Part shown: piece after piece, positions 1 to 7,671 of the stretch
How the letters are laid out: every line of letters starts with the position of its first letter
Position numbering within the stretch: the stretch's first letter is position 1
Source of the DNA: Streptomyces amritsarensis
GTDB taxonomy: Bacteria; Actinomycetota; Actinomycetes; Streptomycetales; Streptomycetaceae
Assembly (NCBI RefSeq): GCF_001953875.1
Contig: NZ_MQUR01000021.1
Location: 1 to 64,000, forward strand
Length of the DNA stretch: 64,000 nucleotides
Direction of reading: 5' to 3'
The notes under the pieces: generated by a model
What the model was told of the DNA's origin: nothing
Seen by the model: the letters and a program-made list of their open reading frames with translations, nothing else
The model's database searches: none
Program-made: the position numbers and the translations under genes

Positions 1-10
1 TCCGACGCAC

Positions 11-44
11 CGCGGCCCCCCTCGCTCAGGCGAGGGGGGCCGCG
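11..44. terminator. Strong hairpin terminator of an upstream gene
   Basis: A perfect 14-bp GC-rich stem (11-24 with 31-44) around a 6-nt loop is followed by CTTTTG. It probably ends a transcription unit lying left of the window. The symmetrical stem could also work from the other strand. Confidence 0.8.
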
Positions 45-129
45 CTTTTGTGGGCCTGACCTGCACGTTCCCCAAGATCAATTAGGGGATTCTTAGGGGA
101 CGAGGTCCGGTACTGGTAGTGGTCTGAGA

Positions 130-318
130 GTGTGCGCAGAGTGTCCTGAGAGTGCCGAACCGTGGGTCGGGGTCCGACCACTATGGCATCTGACCTGCCA
201 CTTCCTGGACTGGGCTGCAGCTCGGAGGCGTGGCCAAGACTCCCTAAAAGATCTTCTCAACTTCATCATCGCCGAGGTCATCCGCCACCACGAGACGATC
301 GCCGCGGGCGAAGAATAG
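130..318 (+). CDS. Possible small hypothetical protein (62 aa)
   Basis: I do not recognise this protein. A GTG-initiated frame of 62 codons ends in TAG 40 bp before pepN. The second half has the high third-position GC typical of Streptomyces coding DNA and would form an amphipathic helix (SLKDLLNFIIAEVIRHHET). The first half is Cys/Trp-rich with mixed codon use, so the true start may lie further in. A TAGTGG hexamer 7 nt before the GTG could be a -10 for a leaderless message. An overlapping minus-strand frame is also open but has poorer codon use. Confidence 0.35.
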   Translation: MCAECPESAEPWVGVRPLWHLTCHFLDWAAARRRGQDSLKDLLNFIIAEVIRHHETIAAGEE

Positions 319-358
319 ACACTCGGGGTCCGGCCGCCCCCTGCGGCAGCATGGCCCC

Positions 359-2869
359 ATGTCCGCACTCAAGCGCAACGAAGCGCAGCTCCGAGCCCAG
401 CTCCTCGACGTCCACCACTACGCCGTCACCCTCGACCTCACCGGCGACGACGACACCTTCGATTCCACCACCCGCATCCGGTTCACCGCCCGGACCAGCG
501 GCGACACCTTCGTGGAGCTGAAGCCGGACACCCTGCGCTCGGCGACCCTCGACGGCAACCCCCTCGACCCGGCCGCCCTCGAAGACAACCGGCTGCCGCT
601 CACCGGCCTCACCCAGGGCCCCCACGAGCTGCACCTCGACACCCGCATGCGCTACTCCCGCACCGGCGAGGGCCTGCACCGCTTCACCGACCCCGCCGAC
701 GGCCAGACGTACGTCTACAGCCAGATGTTCCTCGACGACGTCCAAAGGGTCTTCCCGGCCTTCGACCAGCCCGACCTCAAGGCCGTCTTCGAGTTCACCG
801 TCACCGCCCCCGCCCACTGGACCGTCCTCGCCAACGGCATCACCACCCGCCTCGCGGACCGCGACACGGACGGCGCCGGCATCTGGCAGTCCGCCCCCAC
901 ACCCGTCATCTCCACCTATCTCGCCGCCGTCGCCGCAGGCCCCTGGCACAGCGTGACCACCGAACACGCCGGACTGCCCTTCGGCATCCACTGCCGCCAG
1001 TCCCTCGCCGCCCACCTGGACGCCGACGCCGACGAAATCCTCTCCATCACCAAGGCCTGCTTCGACCGCTACCAGGTCAAGTTCACCGAGCCCTACCCCT
1101 TCGACTCCTACGACCAGGCGTTCGTCCCCGAGTTCAACGCCGGCGCCATGGAGAACCCCGGCCTCGTCACCTTCCGCGACGAGTTCATCTACCGCTCCGC
1201 CGTCACCGACACCGAACGCCAGTCCCGCGCCATGGTCATCGCCCACGAGATGGCCCACATGTGGTTCGGCGACCTCGTCACCCTCGCCTGGTTCGACGAC
1301 ATCTGGCTCAACGAGTCCTTCGCCGAATACATGGGCTACCAGACCCTCACCGAAGCCACCCGCTTCACCGACACCTGGACCGACTTCGGCGTCACCCGCA
1401 AGCCCTGGGGCTACGACGCCGACCAGCGCCCCTCCACCCACCCCGTCGCCCCCACCCCCGACGACGTCCCCGACACCGCCTCCGCCCTCCTCAACTTCGA
1501 CGGCATCTCCTACGCCAAGGGCGCCTCCGCCCTGCGCCAACTCGTCGCCTGGCTCGGCGAGAAGGACTTCCTGGCCGGCATCAACACCCACTTCGCCCGC
1601 CACAAGTTCGCCAACGCCTCCCTCGCCGACTTCATCGACTCCCTCGCCGCCCACACCGACCGCGACGTCCGCGCCTGGGCCGACGCCTGGCTGCGTACCA
1701 CCGGCATCGACACCCTCACCCCGCGCATCGAGGACCCCGAGGGCGCCAACGGCTGGACCCTCACCGTCGACCGCGACGGCAGCCGCCCCCACCACATCGC
1801 CGTCGGCGTCTACGACCACGACCCCGTCGACGACCGCATCCTCGAACTGCGTGAACTCCTCGACCTCGACGTCCCCTCCGACGAGATCATCTCGGCCGGC
1901 GGCACCCGCCCCGCGCTGCTCCTCCTCAACGACGCCGACCTCACCTACACCAAGGTCCGCCTCGACGACACCTCCCTCGAAACCGTCCTGCGCAACCTGT
2001 CCGGCATCCCCGAAGCCCTCACCCGCGCCGTCGTCTGGAACTGCCTGCGCGACATGGTCCGCGACGGCGAACTCGACCCGCAGGCCTACCTGGCCACCGC
2101 CGGCGCCCACCTCCCCGCCGAACACGACCTCGCCATCGTCCAGGGCGTCCTCGCCTTCGCCCGCACCCAGATCGCCGACCACTACGTCGCCCCCGAGGGC
2201 CGGCCCGAGGCACTGGCCACCCTCACCACCATCGCCCGCGACCTGCTCCGCCGCACCGAGGACGGCTCCGAACCCGGCATGCGGCTCACCGCCGTACGCA
2301 CCCTCGTCGGCAGCGCCACCCAGCCCGACACCATCGCCGCCTGGCTCGCCGACGACACCGTCCCCGGCGGCCCCGTCCTCGACCCCGAACTGCGCTGGCG
2401 CATCCTCACCCGCCTCGCCGTCCTCGGCGCCGTCGGCGAGAGCGACATCGACGCGGCCCTCGCCGCCGACCCCAGCGCCACAGGCGAGGAAGGCGCCGCC
2501 CGCTGCCACGCAGCCCTCCCCACCCCCGAGGCCAAAGCCGCCGCCTGGGACCGCCTCTTCCACGACGACAGCCTCTCCAACTACCTCTTCAGCGCCACCG
2601 CCCAAGGCTTCTGGCAGCCCGAACAGGCCGACCTCGTAGCGGAGTACGTCACCCGCTACTACCCCGAAGCCGTCGCCCTCGGCGCCCGCCGCGGCCCCGC
2701 CATCGGCGAAGCCGCGGGCCGCTACGCCTTCCCCGCCCACGCCGTCGACGAAGCCAACCTCAAGGCCGGCCAGGCCTGCCTCGCCGACCCGGACGTCATC
2801 CCGCTCCTGCGCCGCAAGCTCGTGGACCAACTGGACGACCTGTCCCGAGCCCTCCGCATCCGAGGCTGA
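359..2869 (+). CDS. pepN: Aminopeptidase N, M1 zinc metallopeptidase
   Basis: An 836-residue cytoplasmic M1-family aminopeptidase that removes N-terminal residues from peptides. The N-terminal beta-saddle domain is followed by the substrate-binding GAMEN motif (about residue 262) and the zinc site HEMAHMWFGD (about residue 296), with the third ligand Glu in NESFAEY. The C-terminal half (from about residue 520) is the all-helical ERAP1-like domain of actinobacterial PepN. Length is close to the usual 850-860. The ATG at 359 gives the expected short N-terminus; no strong ribosome-binding site is visible just upstream. No signal peptide is present. Confidence 0.95.
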   Translation: MSALKRNEAQLRAQLLDVHHYAVTLDLTGDDDTFDSTTRIRFTARTSGDTFVELKPDTLRSATLDGNPLDPAALEDNRLPLTGLTQGPHELHLDTRMRYSRTGEGLHRFTDPADGQTYVYSQMFLDDVQRVFPAFDQPDLKAVFEFTVTAPAHWTVLANGITTRLADRDTDGAGIWQSAPTPVISTYLAAVAAGPWHSVTTEHAGLPFGIHCRQSLAAHLDADADEILSITKACFDRYQVKFTEPYPFDSYDQAFVPEFNAGAMENPGLVTFRDEFIYRSAVTDTERQSRAMVIAHEMAHMWFGDLVTLAWFDDIWLNESFAEYMGYQTLTEATRFTDTWTDFGVTRKPWGYDADQRPSTHPVAPTPDDVPDTASALLNFDGISYAKGASALRQLVAWLGEKDFLAGINTHFARHKFANASLADFIDSLAAHTDRDVRAWADAWLRTTGIDTLTPRIEDPEGANGWTLTVDRDGSRPHHIAVGVYDHDPVDDRILELRELLDLDVPSDEIISAGGTRPALLLLNDADLTYTKVRLDDTSLETVLRNLSGIPEALTRAVVWNCLRDMVRDGELDPQAYLATAGAHLPAEHDLAIVQGVLAFARTQIADHYVAPEGRPEALATLTTIARDLLRRTEDGSEPGMRLTAVRTLVGSATQPDTIAAWLADDTVPGGPVLDPELRWRILTRLAVLGAVGESDIDAALAADPSATGEEGAARCHAALPTPEAKAAAWDRLFHDDSLSNYLFSATAQGFWQPEQADLVAEYVTRYYPEAVALGARRGPAIGEAAGRYAFPAHAVDEANLKAGQACLADPDVIPLLRRKLVDQLDDLSRALRIRG

Positions 2870-2929
2870 CCCTCACCCCCCCTGCGGGGGCTCGGCGGAA
2901 CGGGGGCCGGTGCCGGTCCGGGGCACCGC

Positions 2930-3145
2930 CCGGGACTGCATGATGTATGGCGCCTTCACGGCAGTGCCCCGCAGGGGCATACGTCCCGGTCGACACCCCG
3001 GCCCGTCCCCGACCCCGGCGGGGCCGCGCGGCCGGTGACGGGGGCGGGGCGGGGTGCTGTCCGGGACGTAAAACGTGATTTGTTGGCGCGGTGACCGCCT
3101 GCGCGGGACGCTCCTGCGAAGGCGCCATAAATCATGCAGTCCCGG
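2930..3145. repeat. Long-range inverted repeat, 2 x 28 nt (possible MITE)
   Basis: The arm at 2930-2957 matches the reverse complement of 3118-3145 at 27 of 28 positions; the one mismatch is at arm position 16. The arms are separated by 160 bp, so the unit spans 216 bp. The shared core reads CTGCATGAT. No obvious target-site duplication flanks the unit and there is no transposase. Alternatives are a miniature inverted-repeat element, a paired operator that loops DNA, or a long-stem RNA. Confidence 0.6.
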
Positions 3146-3173
3146 ACGGCATCCCGCCCCGACCCCGGCACCG

Positions 3174-3224
3174 GCACCCCGCCTCCGGCAACGCCGACCC
3201 CCGCACCCCGCCTCCGGCAACGCC
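3174..3224. repeat. 29-bp tandem duplication
   Basis: Two adjacent copies with a 29-bp period share the core CACCCCGCCTCCGGCAACGC (3175-3194 and 3204-3223). It lies in the leader of the decarboxylase gene and looks like a simple slippage duplication. Confidence 0.75.
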
Positions 3225-3336
3225 CACCCCGCCGCCGAGTCGGACAAACCCCGGCGGTTACCCCATTCGGGTCTGATCGTTGTACTGCTCGGGTGTCCCG
3301 CGCCGCACGGCACCCGGCCAGCCCCCGGAGGTCCCG

Positions 3337-4719
3337 TTGACAGCGCCGCACGGCAACCCGCTCGCCGGCGGAGCAACCGGCCCCCAGGCCCTGCGCCCCC
3401 TCCTCGACACCGTCCTCGACGCCCTGCGCACCGGCACCGCCGAACGCCGCGGCCCCCTCCCCGCCGGCGGCCCCGACGCCGTCACCGCCCACGTCCGCGC
3501 AACGCTCGGCACCGTACTCCCCGACCACGGCACCGGCGACCACGAAGCCCTCCGCACCCTCGTCCACGCCCTCGCCGCCGGCGCCGCAGACCCCGCCGAC
3601 CCCCTCTGCGCCGCCCACCTCCACTGCCCGCCGCTCGCCGTCGCCACCGCCGCCGACCTCGCCGCCGGCGCCCTCAACCCCTCCCTCGACTCCTGGGACC
3701 AGGCCCCCGCCGCCTCCGCCATCGAAGCCCTCCTCACCCGCACCCTCGCCGCCGAGTTCTACGACACCCCCCACCCCGACGCCCTCGTCACCACCGGCGG
3801 CACCGAAGCCAACCAACTCGCCCTGCTCCTCGCCCGCGAACGCCACGGCCCCCACCTCACCGTCCTGCACGGAGCCAACGCCCACCACTCCGTCCCCCGC
3901 GCCGCCTGGCTCCTCGGCCTGCCCCCGGCCACCGAACTCCCCACACCCGCCGGCGTCCTCGACCCGGCCCGCCTCGCCGACGCCCTCGCCGCCACCCCCG
4001 GCCCCACCCTCGTCACCGCCACCGCCGGCACCACCGACGCAGGACTCATCGACCCCCTCCCCGCCATCGCCGACCTCTGCGAACACCACGGCGCCGACCT
4101 CCACATCGACGCCGCATACGGCGGCCTCCTCACCCTCAGCCCCCGCCACCGGCACCGACTCACCGGCCTCGGCCGCGCCCACTCCCTCACCGTCGACCTG
4201 CACAAACTCGGCTGGCAGCCCGTCGCCGCAGGACTCCTCGCCGTCCCCGACACCACGCTCCTCGCCCCCCTCGCCCACCAGGCCGACTACCTCAACGCCA
4301 CCGACGACACCGACGCCGGCCTCCCCGACCTCCTCGGCCGCTCCCTGCGCACCACCCGCCGCCCCGACGCCGTCAAGATCGCCGCAACCCTGCGCTCACT
4401 CGGCCGCAACGGCCTCGCCCACCTCATCGACCGCACCTGCGAACTCGCACACCACCTCGCCCAGCGCCTCGACGCCCACCCCGGCTTCGAACTCCACTCC
4501 CCACCCACCATCAGCACCGTCCTCTTCCGGCCCACCCGCGCCACCGACGACGAGCTCGCCACCCAGCGCCGCGCCCTCCTCCACCAAGGCCGCGCCGTCC
4601 TCGGCCGCACCCACGCCGACGGCCGCCTGTGGCTCAAAGCCACCCTGCTCAACCCGCACACCACGGCGGGAGACCTGGACACCCTCATCGCCCTCCTGGA
4701 AGGCAGCACCCACCGATGA
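3337..4719 (+). CDS. PLP-dependent decarboxylase, DesA/diaminobutyrate decarboxylase-like
   Basis: A 460-residue group II pyridoxal-phosphate decarboxylase. The PLP Schiff-base lysine is in DLHKLGW (Lys290), the pyridine-nitrogen Asp in HIDAAYGG (Asp258), and TTGGTEAN is the phosphate-binding loop. Overall order and length match DesA lysine decarboxylases, which make cadaverine for desferrioxamine. The start is the TTG at 3337, because GGAGG lies 5 nt upstream at 3327-3331; upstream in-frame starts lack a Shine-Dalgarno. Its stop overlaps the start of the N-hydroxylase (ATGA), so the two are translationally coupled. Lysine is the likeliest substrate, but ornithine or diaminobutyrate cannot be excluded. 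No siderophore synthetase or acyltransferase follows. Confidence 0.8.
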   Translation: MTAPHGNPLAGGATGPQALRPLLDTVLDALRTGTAERRGPLPAGGPDAVTAHVRATLGTVLPDHGTGDHEALRTLVHALAAGAADPADPLCAAHLHCPPLAVATAADLAAGALNPSLDSWDQAPAASAIEALLTRTLAAEFYDTPHPDALVTTGGTEANQLALLLARERHGPHLTVLHGANAHHSVPRAAWLLGLPPATELPTPAGVLDPARLADALAATPGPTLVTATAGTTDAGLIDPLPAIADLCEHHGADLHIDAAYGGLLTLSPRHRHRLTGLGRAHSLTVDLHKLGWQPVAAGLLAVPDTTLLAPLAHQADYLNATDDTDAGLPDLLGRSLRTTRRPDAVKIAATLRSLGRNGLAHLIDRTCELAHHLAQRLDAHPGFELHSPPTISTVLFRPTRATDDELATQRRALLHQGRAVLGRTHADGRLWLKATLLNPHTTAGDLDTLIALLEGSTHR

Positions 4720-6125
4720 CCGCCCAGCTCGATGCACCCCACGACCTCGTCGGAATCGGCATCGGACCGTCCAACCTGTCCCTCGCCGCCCTCGCCCACG
4801 GCCTCCCCCACCAAGGAGCCGGCGAACTCGCCACCGCCTTCTACGAGCAGCGCCGCGACTTCCGCTGGCACCCCGGACTCCTCATCGACGGAACCACCCT
4901 CCAAGTCCCCTTCCTCGCCGACCTCGTCACCCTCGCCGACCCCTCCAGCCCCTGGAGCTTCCTCAGCTACCTCAAGCACAAGGAACGGCTCTACCCCTTC
5001 TACTTCGCCGAGCAGTTCCACATCCACCGCGCCGAATACGACGCCTACTGCCGCTGGGTCGCAGGCCGCGTCCCCGGACTCCACTTCGGCCACCAGGTCG
5101 ACGCCGTCCGCTGGAACCCCGAACGCGACCTCTTCGAAGTCGACTTCACCCAGCTCGACCCCGCCGGCGAAGCCGAAGCCCTCGGCCGCACCCACACCCG
5201 CAACCTCGCCCTCGGCATCGGCACCGCCCCCCACATCCCCGACCCCCTGCGCCCCCTCGCCGAAGCCCCCACCGTCCCCGTCATCCACTCCGCCGACTAC
5301 CTCGACAACCGCCAGCGCATCCTCGCCGCCGAACACGTCACCGTCATCGGATCGGGCCAGTCCGGCGCCGAAGTCTTCCTCGACCTGCTCCGCGCCCGCC
5401 CCGCCGGCCGCGAACGCCTCACCTGGCTCGCCCGCACCCCCTCCTTCGCCCCCATGGAGTACTCCAAACTCGGCCTCGAACACTTCACCCCCGACTACAC
5501 CCGCTACTTCCACTCCCTCCCCGAACCCGTACGCGACCACCTCGTCCCCGCCCAATGGCAGCTCCACAAGGGCATCGACACCGCCACCATCGCCGCCATC
5601 CACGACGAGCTCTACCGCCGCACCCTCCACGGCGGCTGGCCCGACGCCGTCCTCACCCCCGGAGTCACCGTCCGCACCGCCGGACGCGTCGCCACCACCA
5701 AGGTCGAACTCCACCTCGAACACACCGAACAGGGCGCCCGCTCCCGCCTCACCACCGACGCCGTCGTCCTCGCCACCGGCTACCGCGAACGACCCCTCAC
5801 CCGACTCCTCGCAGGCCTCGACCCCTACCTGCGCAAGGACTCCTCCGGCCGCCCCCGCATCGACGACCGCTACCGGATGATCCTCGACCCCTCCGTCACC
5901 GGCAGCATCTTCGTCCAGAACGGCGAACGCCACACCCACGGCGTCGGCGCCCCCGACCTCGGCCTCGCCGCCTGGCGCAGCGCCGCCATCCTCAACACCC
6001 TCACCGGCAAAGAGCCCTACCCCCAGCCCCCACGCACCGCCTTCACCACCTTCGGCCTCGAACCCCGCCCGGAACCCCACCCCCGGCCCACCGTCGAACT
6101 CCGCCCCCTCGCCGACCACGCCTGA
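4716..6125 (+). CDS. Lysine/ornithine N-monooxygenase family (DesB-like)
   Basis: A 469-residue flavin-dependent N-hydroxylating monooxygenase, which turns a primary amine into a hydroxylamine for hydroxamate siderophores. Visible motifs are the FAD dinucleotide loop GIGIGPSNLSLAALA near the N-terminus, the NADPH loop VIGSGQSGAE (about residue 210) and the family ATGYRERP motif (about residue 355). It is coupled by a 4-bp overlap to the preceding decarboxylase, an arrangement seen in desAB where cadaverine is N-hydroxylated. The usual partners DesC (acyltransferase) and DesD (NIS synthetase) are absent; the next gene is unrelated. Confidence 0.85.
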   Translation: MTAQLDAPHDLVGIGIGPSNLSLAALAHGLPHQGAGELATAFYEQRRDFRWHPGLLIDGTTLQVPFLADLVTLADPSSPWSFLSYLKHKERLYPFYFAEQFHIHRAEYDAYCRWVAGRVPGLHFGHQVDAVRWNPERDLFEVDFTQLDPAGEAEALGRTHTRNLALGIGTAPHIPDPLRPLAEAPTVPVIHSADYLDNRQRILAAEHVTVIGSGQSGAEVFLDLLRARPAGRERLTWLARTPSFAPMEYSKLGLEHFTPDYTRYFHSLPEPVRDHLVPAQWQLHKGIDTATIAAIHDELYRRTLHGGWPDAVLTPGVTVRTAGRVATTKVELHLEHTEQGARSRLTTDAVVLATGYRERPLTRLLAGLDPYLRKDSSGRPRIDDRYRMILDPSVTGSIFVQNGERHTHGVGAPDLGLAAWRSAAILNTLTGKEPYPQPPRTAFTTFGLEPRPEPHPRPTVELRPLADHA

Positions 6126-6249
6126 CCCGCCCGCCCGCCCCCGGCCGGGACCCCCGCCACCCCCAGGCCCCGGCCACAAAAACCATGCGGGCGCATCAGA
6201 CCGGCTGCCGTAGGCTGACCAGCGCAGACGCCACGGGGGGAGCACAATC

Positions 6250-7533
6250 ATGCGCACGGACGGACACGCGAGCGCTCGGACGGAAAGCCCGCTGGCCGCA
6301 GCCGCCAGGGCCGGTGACAAGCTCCGCGTGCAACAGCTCCTGGAAGAACGCGACTTCTCGCCCTACCAGGGCCGCGACCACGAGACCGCAGCCTTCACCG
6401 CGGCCGTCCAGTCCTTCCACACCGACATCGCCGACATGCTCCTCAGATACGGGGCCGATCCCGCCCGGGTCGCCCCCGACGAGCTGCCCTCCCTACGCGA
6501 AGCCGTCGACTCGGGCTCGCCCGCACTGGTCGAAGCCCTGACCGCCCGCGACATCCTGGACAGGTACCCGACATCCGAGCTGGAGGACATGCGGGACCTG
6601 GCACGCACCTGGCACGAGAGCGGAACCGAGGCCGAACTGCGCCGCCGAACCGGCTCCCCGGACGCCATCGCCCACACCCGCGTCCAGGACGACGAATACT
6701 CCACCGTCGGCGAACTCACCCTCGGCGCACTGACCGTACGGGACGGACACGGAGCCATCCTCACCATCCTGGAGGAGAGGCTCGCCATCCGCACCCCGTG
6801 CGAGGAACTCATCACCCGCGCCCTGGAGCGCGACGCGAATCACCCGGCGTGGTCTCAATCCGCGATCATGCTCTCCCACCGACGCGAACAGGAATCCTGG
6901 GCCGCGGCCGAGACCCTGCGGACCGCCACCGACCCCTCCCGCCGGCTGTTCGGCGCCAAACTGATGCGACTGTTCGAGCTCTTCGCCGACAGCCACGACG
7001 AGGAATACTGCGTCCTCGCCGTCGCCGCCCTCACGGACTGGTCCGCCGACGAGACCGACCCCGGCGTCCTGGCAGAGGTGCTGTACGGCCTCTCCTCGTA
7101 CCAAGGCCTGCGCGCCGAAGCAGCCCTCCTGGCACACCTCGGCCACCAGGACACCGGGGTCCGGCATGCGGTGGCCGCCGGCCTCGGCACGTCCCCGGAC
7201 CCCGGACACCTGTCCGGCGAAGCCCGCGCGGCACTCCTGACGCTGATGGACGACCCGGACACCGACGTACGGATCGCCGCCTGCGGCAGTGCCGCCGAGA
7301 TCGCCGACGGCGACCCCGCACTGACCCACGCCATGGCGGCCCTCCTCGACCACCCGGACCGCCGGGTCCAGCTCGCCGCCGTCCACGGTCTCGCACGCCA
7401 CGACGACGAGCGGTGCGTGCAAGCCGCACAACGCCTCGGCCCGCCGCGGCCCGGCTTCCGCGACGAGGAGCGCTCCTACCTGGAAGCGGCCTGGCGGTAC
7501 GAATGGCGCCGCGAGCAGGAGACACGACCCTGA
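6250..7533 (+). CDS. Ankyrin-repeat/HEAT-like repeat protein
   Basis: A 427-residue soluble repeat protein with no catalytic motif. Residues about 15-100 form ankyrin-type repeats (ADMLLRYGADP is a typical ankyrin turn). Residues about 270-410 are helical HEAT-like repeats, with recurring D-x-x-VR-A units such as HQDTGVRHAVAAGLG and PDTDVRIAACGSAAE. These folds serve protein binding; the partner is unknown. A TAGGCT hexamer at 6211-6216 is a likely -10 and a G-rich Shine-Dalgarno (6235-6242) precedes the ATG. It is transcribed separately from the monooxygenase, 124 bp upstream. Confidence 0.8.
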   Translation: MRTDGHASARTESPLAAAARAGDKLRVQQLLEERDFSPYQGRDHETAAFTAAVQSFHTDIADMLLRYGADPARVAPDELPSLREAVDSGSPALVEALTARDILDRYPTSELEDMRDLARTWHESGTEAELRRRTGSPDAIAHTRVQDDEYSTVGELTLGALTVRDGHGAILTILEERLAIRTPCEELITRALERDANHPAWSQSAIMLSHRREQESWAAAETLRTATDPSRRLFGAKLMRLFELFADSHDEEYCVLAVAALTDWSADETDPGVLAEVLYGLSSYQGLRAEAALLAHLGHQDTGVRHAVAAGLGTSPDPGHLSGEARAALLTLMDDPDTDVRIAACGSAAEIADGDPALTHAMAALLDHPDRRVQLAAVHGLARHDDERCVQAAQRLGPPRPGFRDEERSYLEAAWRYEWRREQETRP

Positions 7534-7647
7534 CCTGACACACACCAGGCTCACCAGGGCAGGGGCAGGGGCATGGGCAGCGGCGGCAGCCGCCCCGGTC
7601 CGGCGCCGACGCAGGGCACCGGACCGGGCACACACCGCACGCCGCGG

Positions 7648-7664
7648 GGCCCGCCCTTCGGGCC
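7648..7664. terminator. Small hairpin between convergent genes
   Basis: A 6-bp stem (7648-7653 with 7659-7664) and 5-nt loop lie in the 138-bp gap between two convergent genes, just before the stop codon of the phosphatase gene. It may act as a bidirectional terminator; no T-tract follows. Confidence 0.4.
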
Positions 7665-7671
7665 GCCGGCG

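Larger units (their letters stand above)
2870..3336. other. Intergenic region with inverted repeat and tandem duplication
   Basis: This 467-bp stretch holds no convincing gene. It contains a pair of 28-nt inverted repeats (2930-2957 and 3118-3145) and a 29-bp tandem duplication (3174-3202 and 3203-3224 onward). Short C/G hairpins follow pepN near 2877-2890. I looked for a DmdR/IdeR-type iron box (TTAGGTTAGGCT-like) and found none. No clear sigma-HrdB promoter was recognised for the downstream decarboxylase. Confidence 0.7.

Noticed and set aside
278..2830. Long minus-strand open frame of 850 codons over pepN
   Set aside because: Composed of Gly/Val/Asp/Glu-rich low-complexity sequence; it mirrors the GC bias of the real pepN gene on the plus strand.
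2870..3336. Iron box for DmdR/IdeR upstream of the decarboxylase
   Set aside because: Searched for TTAGGTTAGGCT-like palindromes; none found.
3075..4715. Long plus-strand frame fused to the monooxygenase
   Set aside because: The upstream 540 codons are Arg/Pro-rich shadow of the decarboxylase; the monooxygenase starts at 4716.
3337..6125. Complete siderophore cluster
   Set aside because: Only decarboxylase and N-hydroxylase are present; no acyltransferase, synthetase, transporter or receptor gene adjacent.
4287..6320. Minus-strand frame of 677 codons over the monooxygenase
   Set aside because: Low-complexity shadow of the gene on the other strand, with no recognisable motif.
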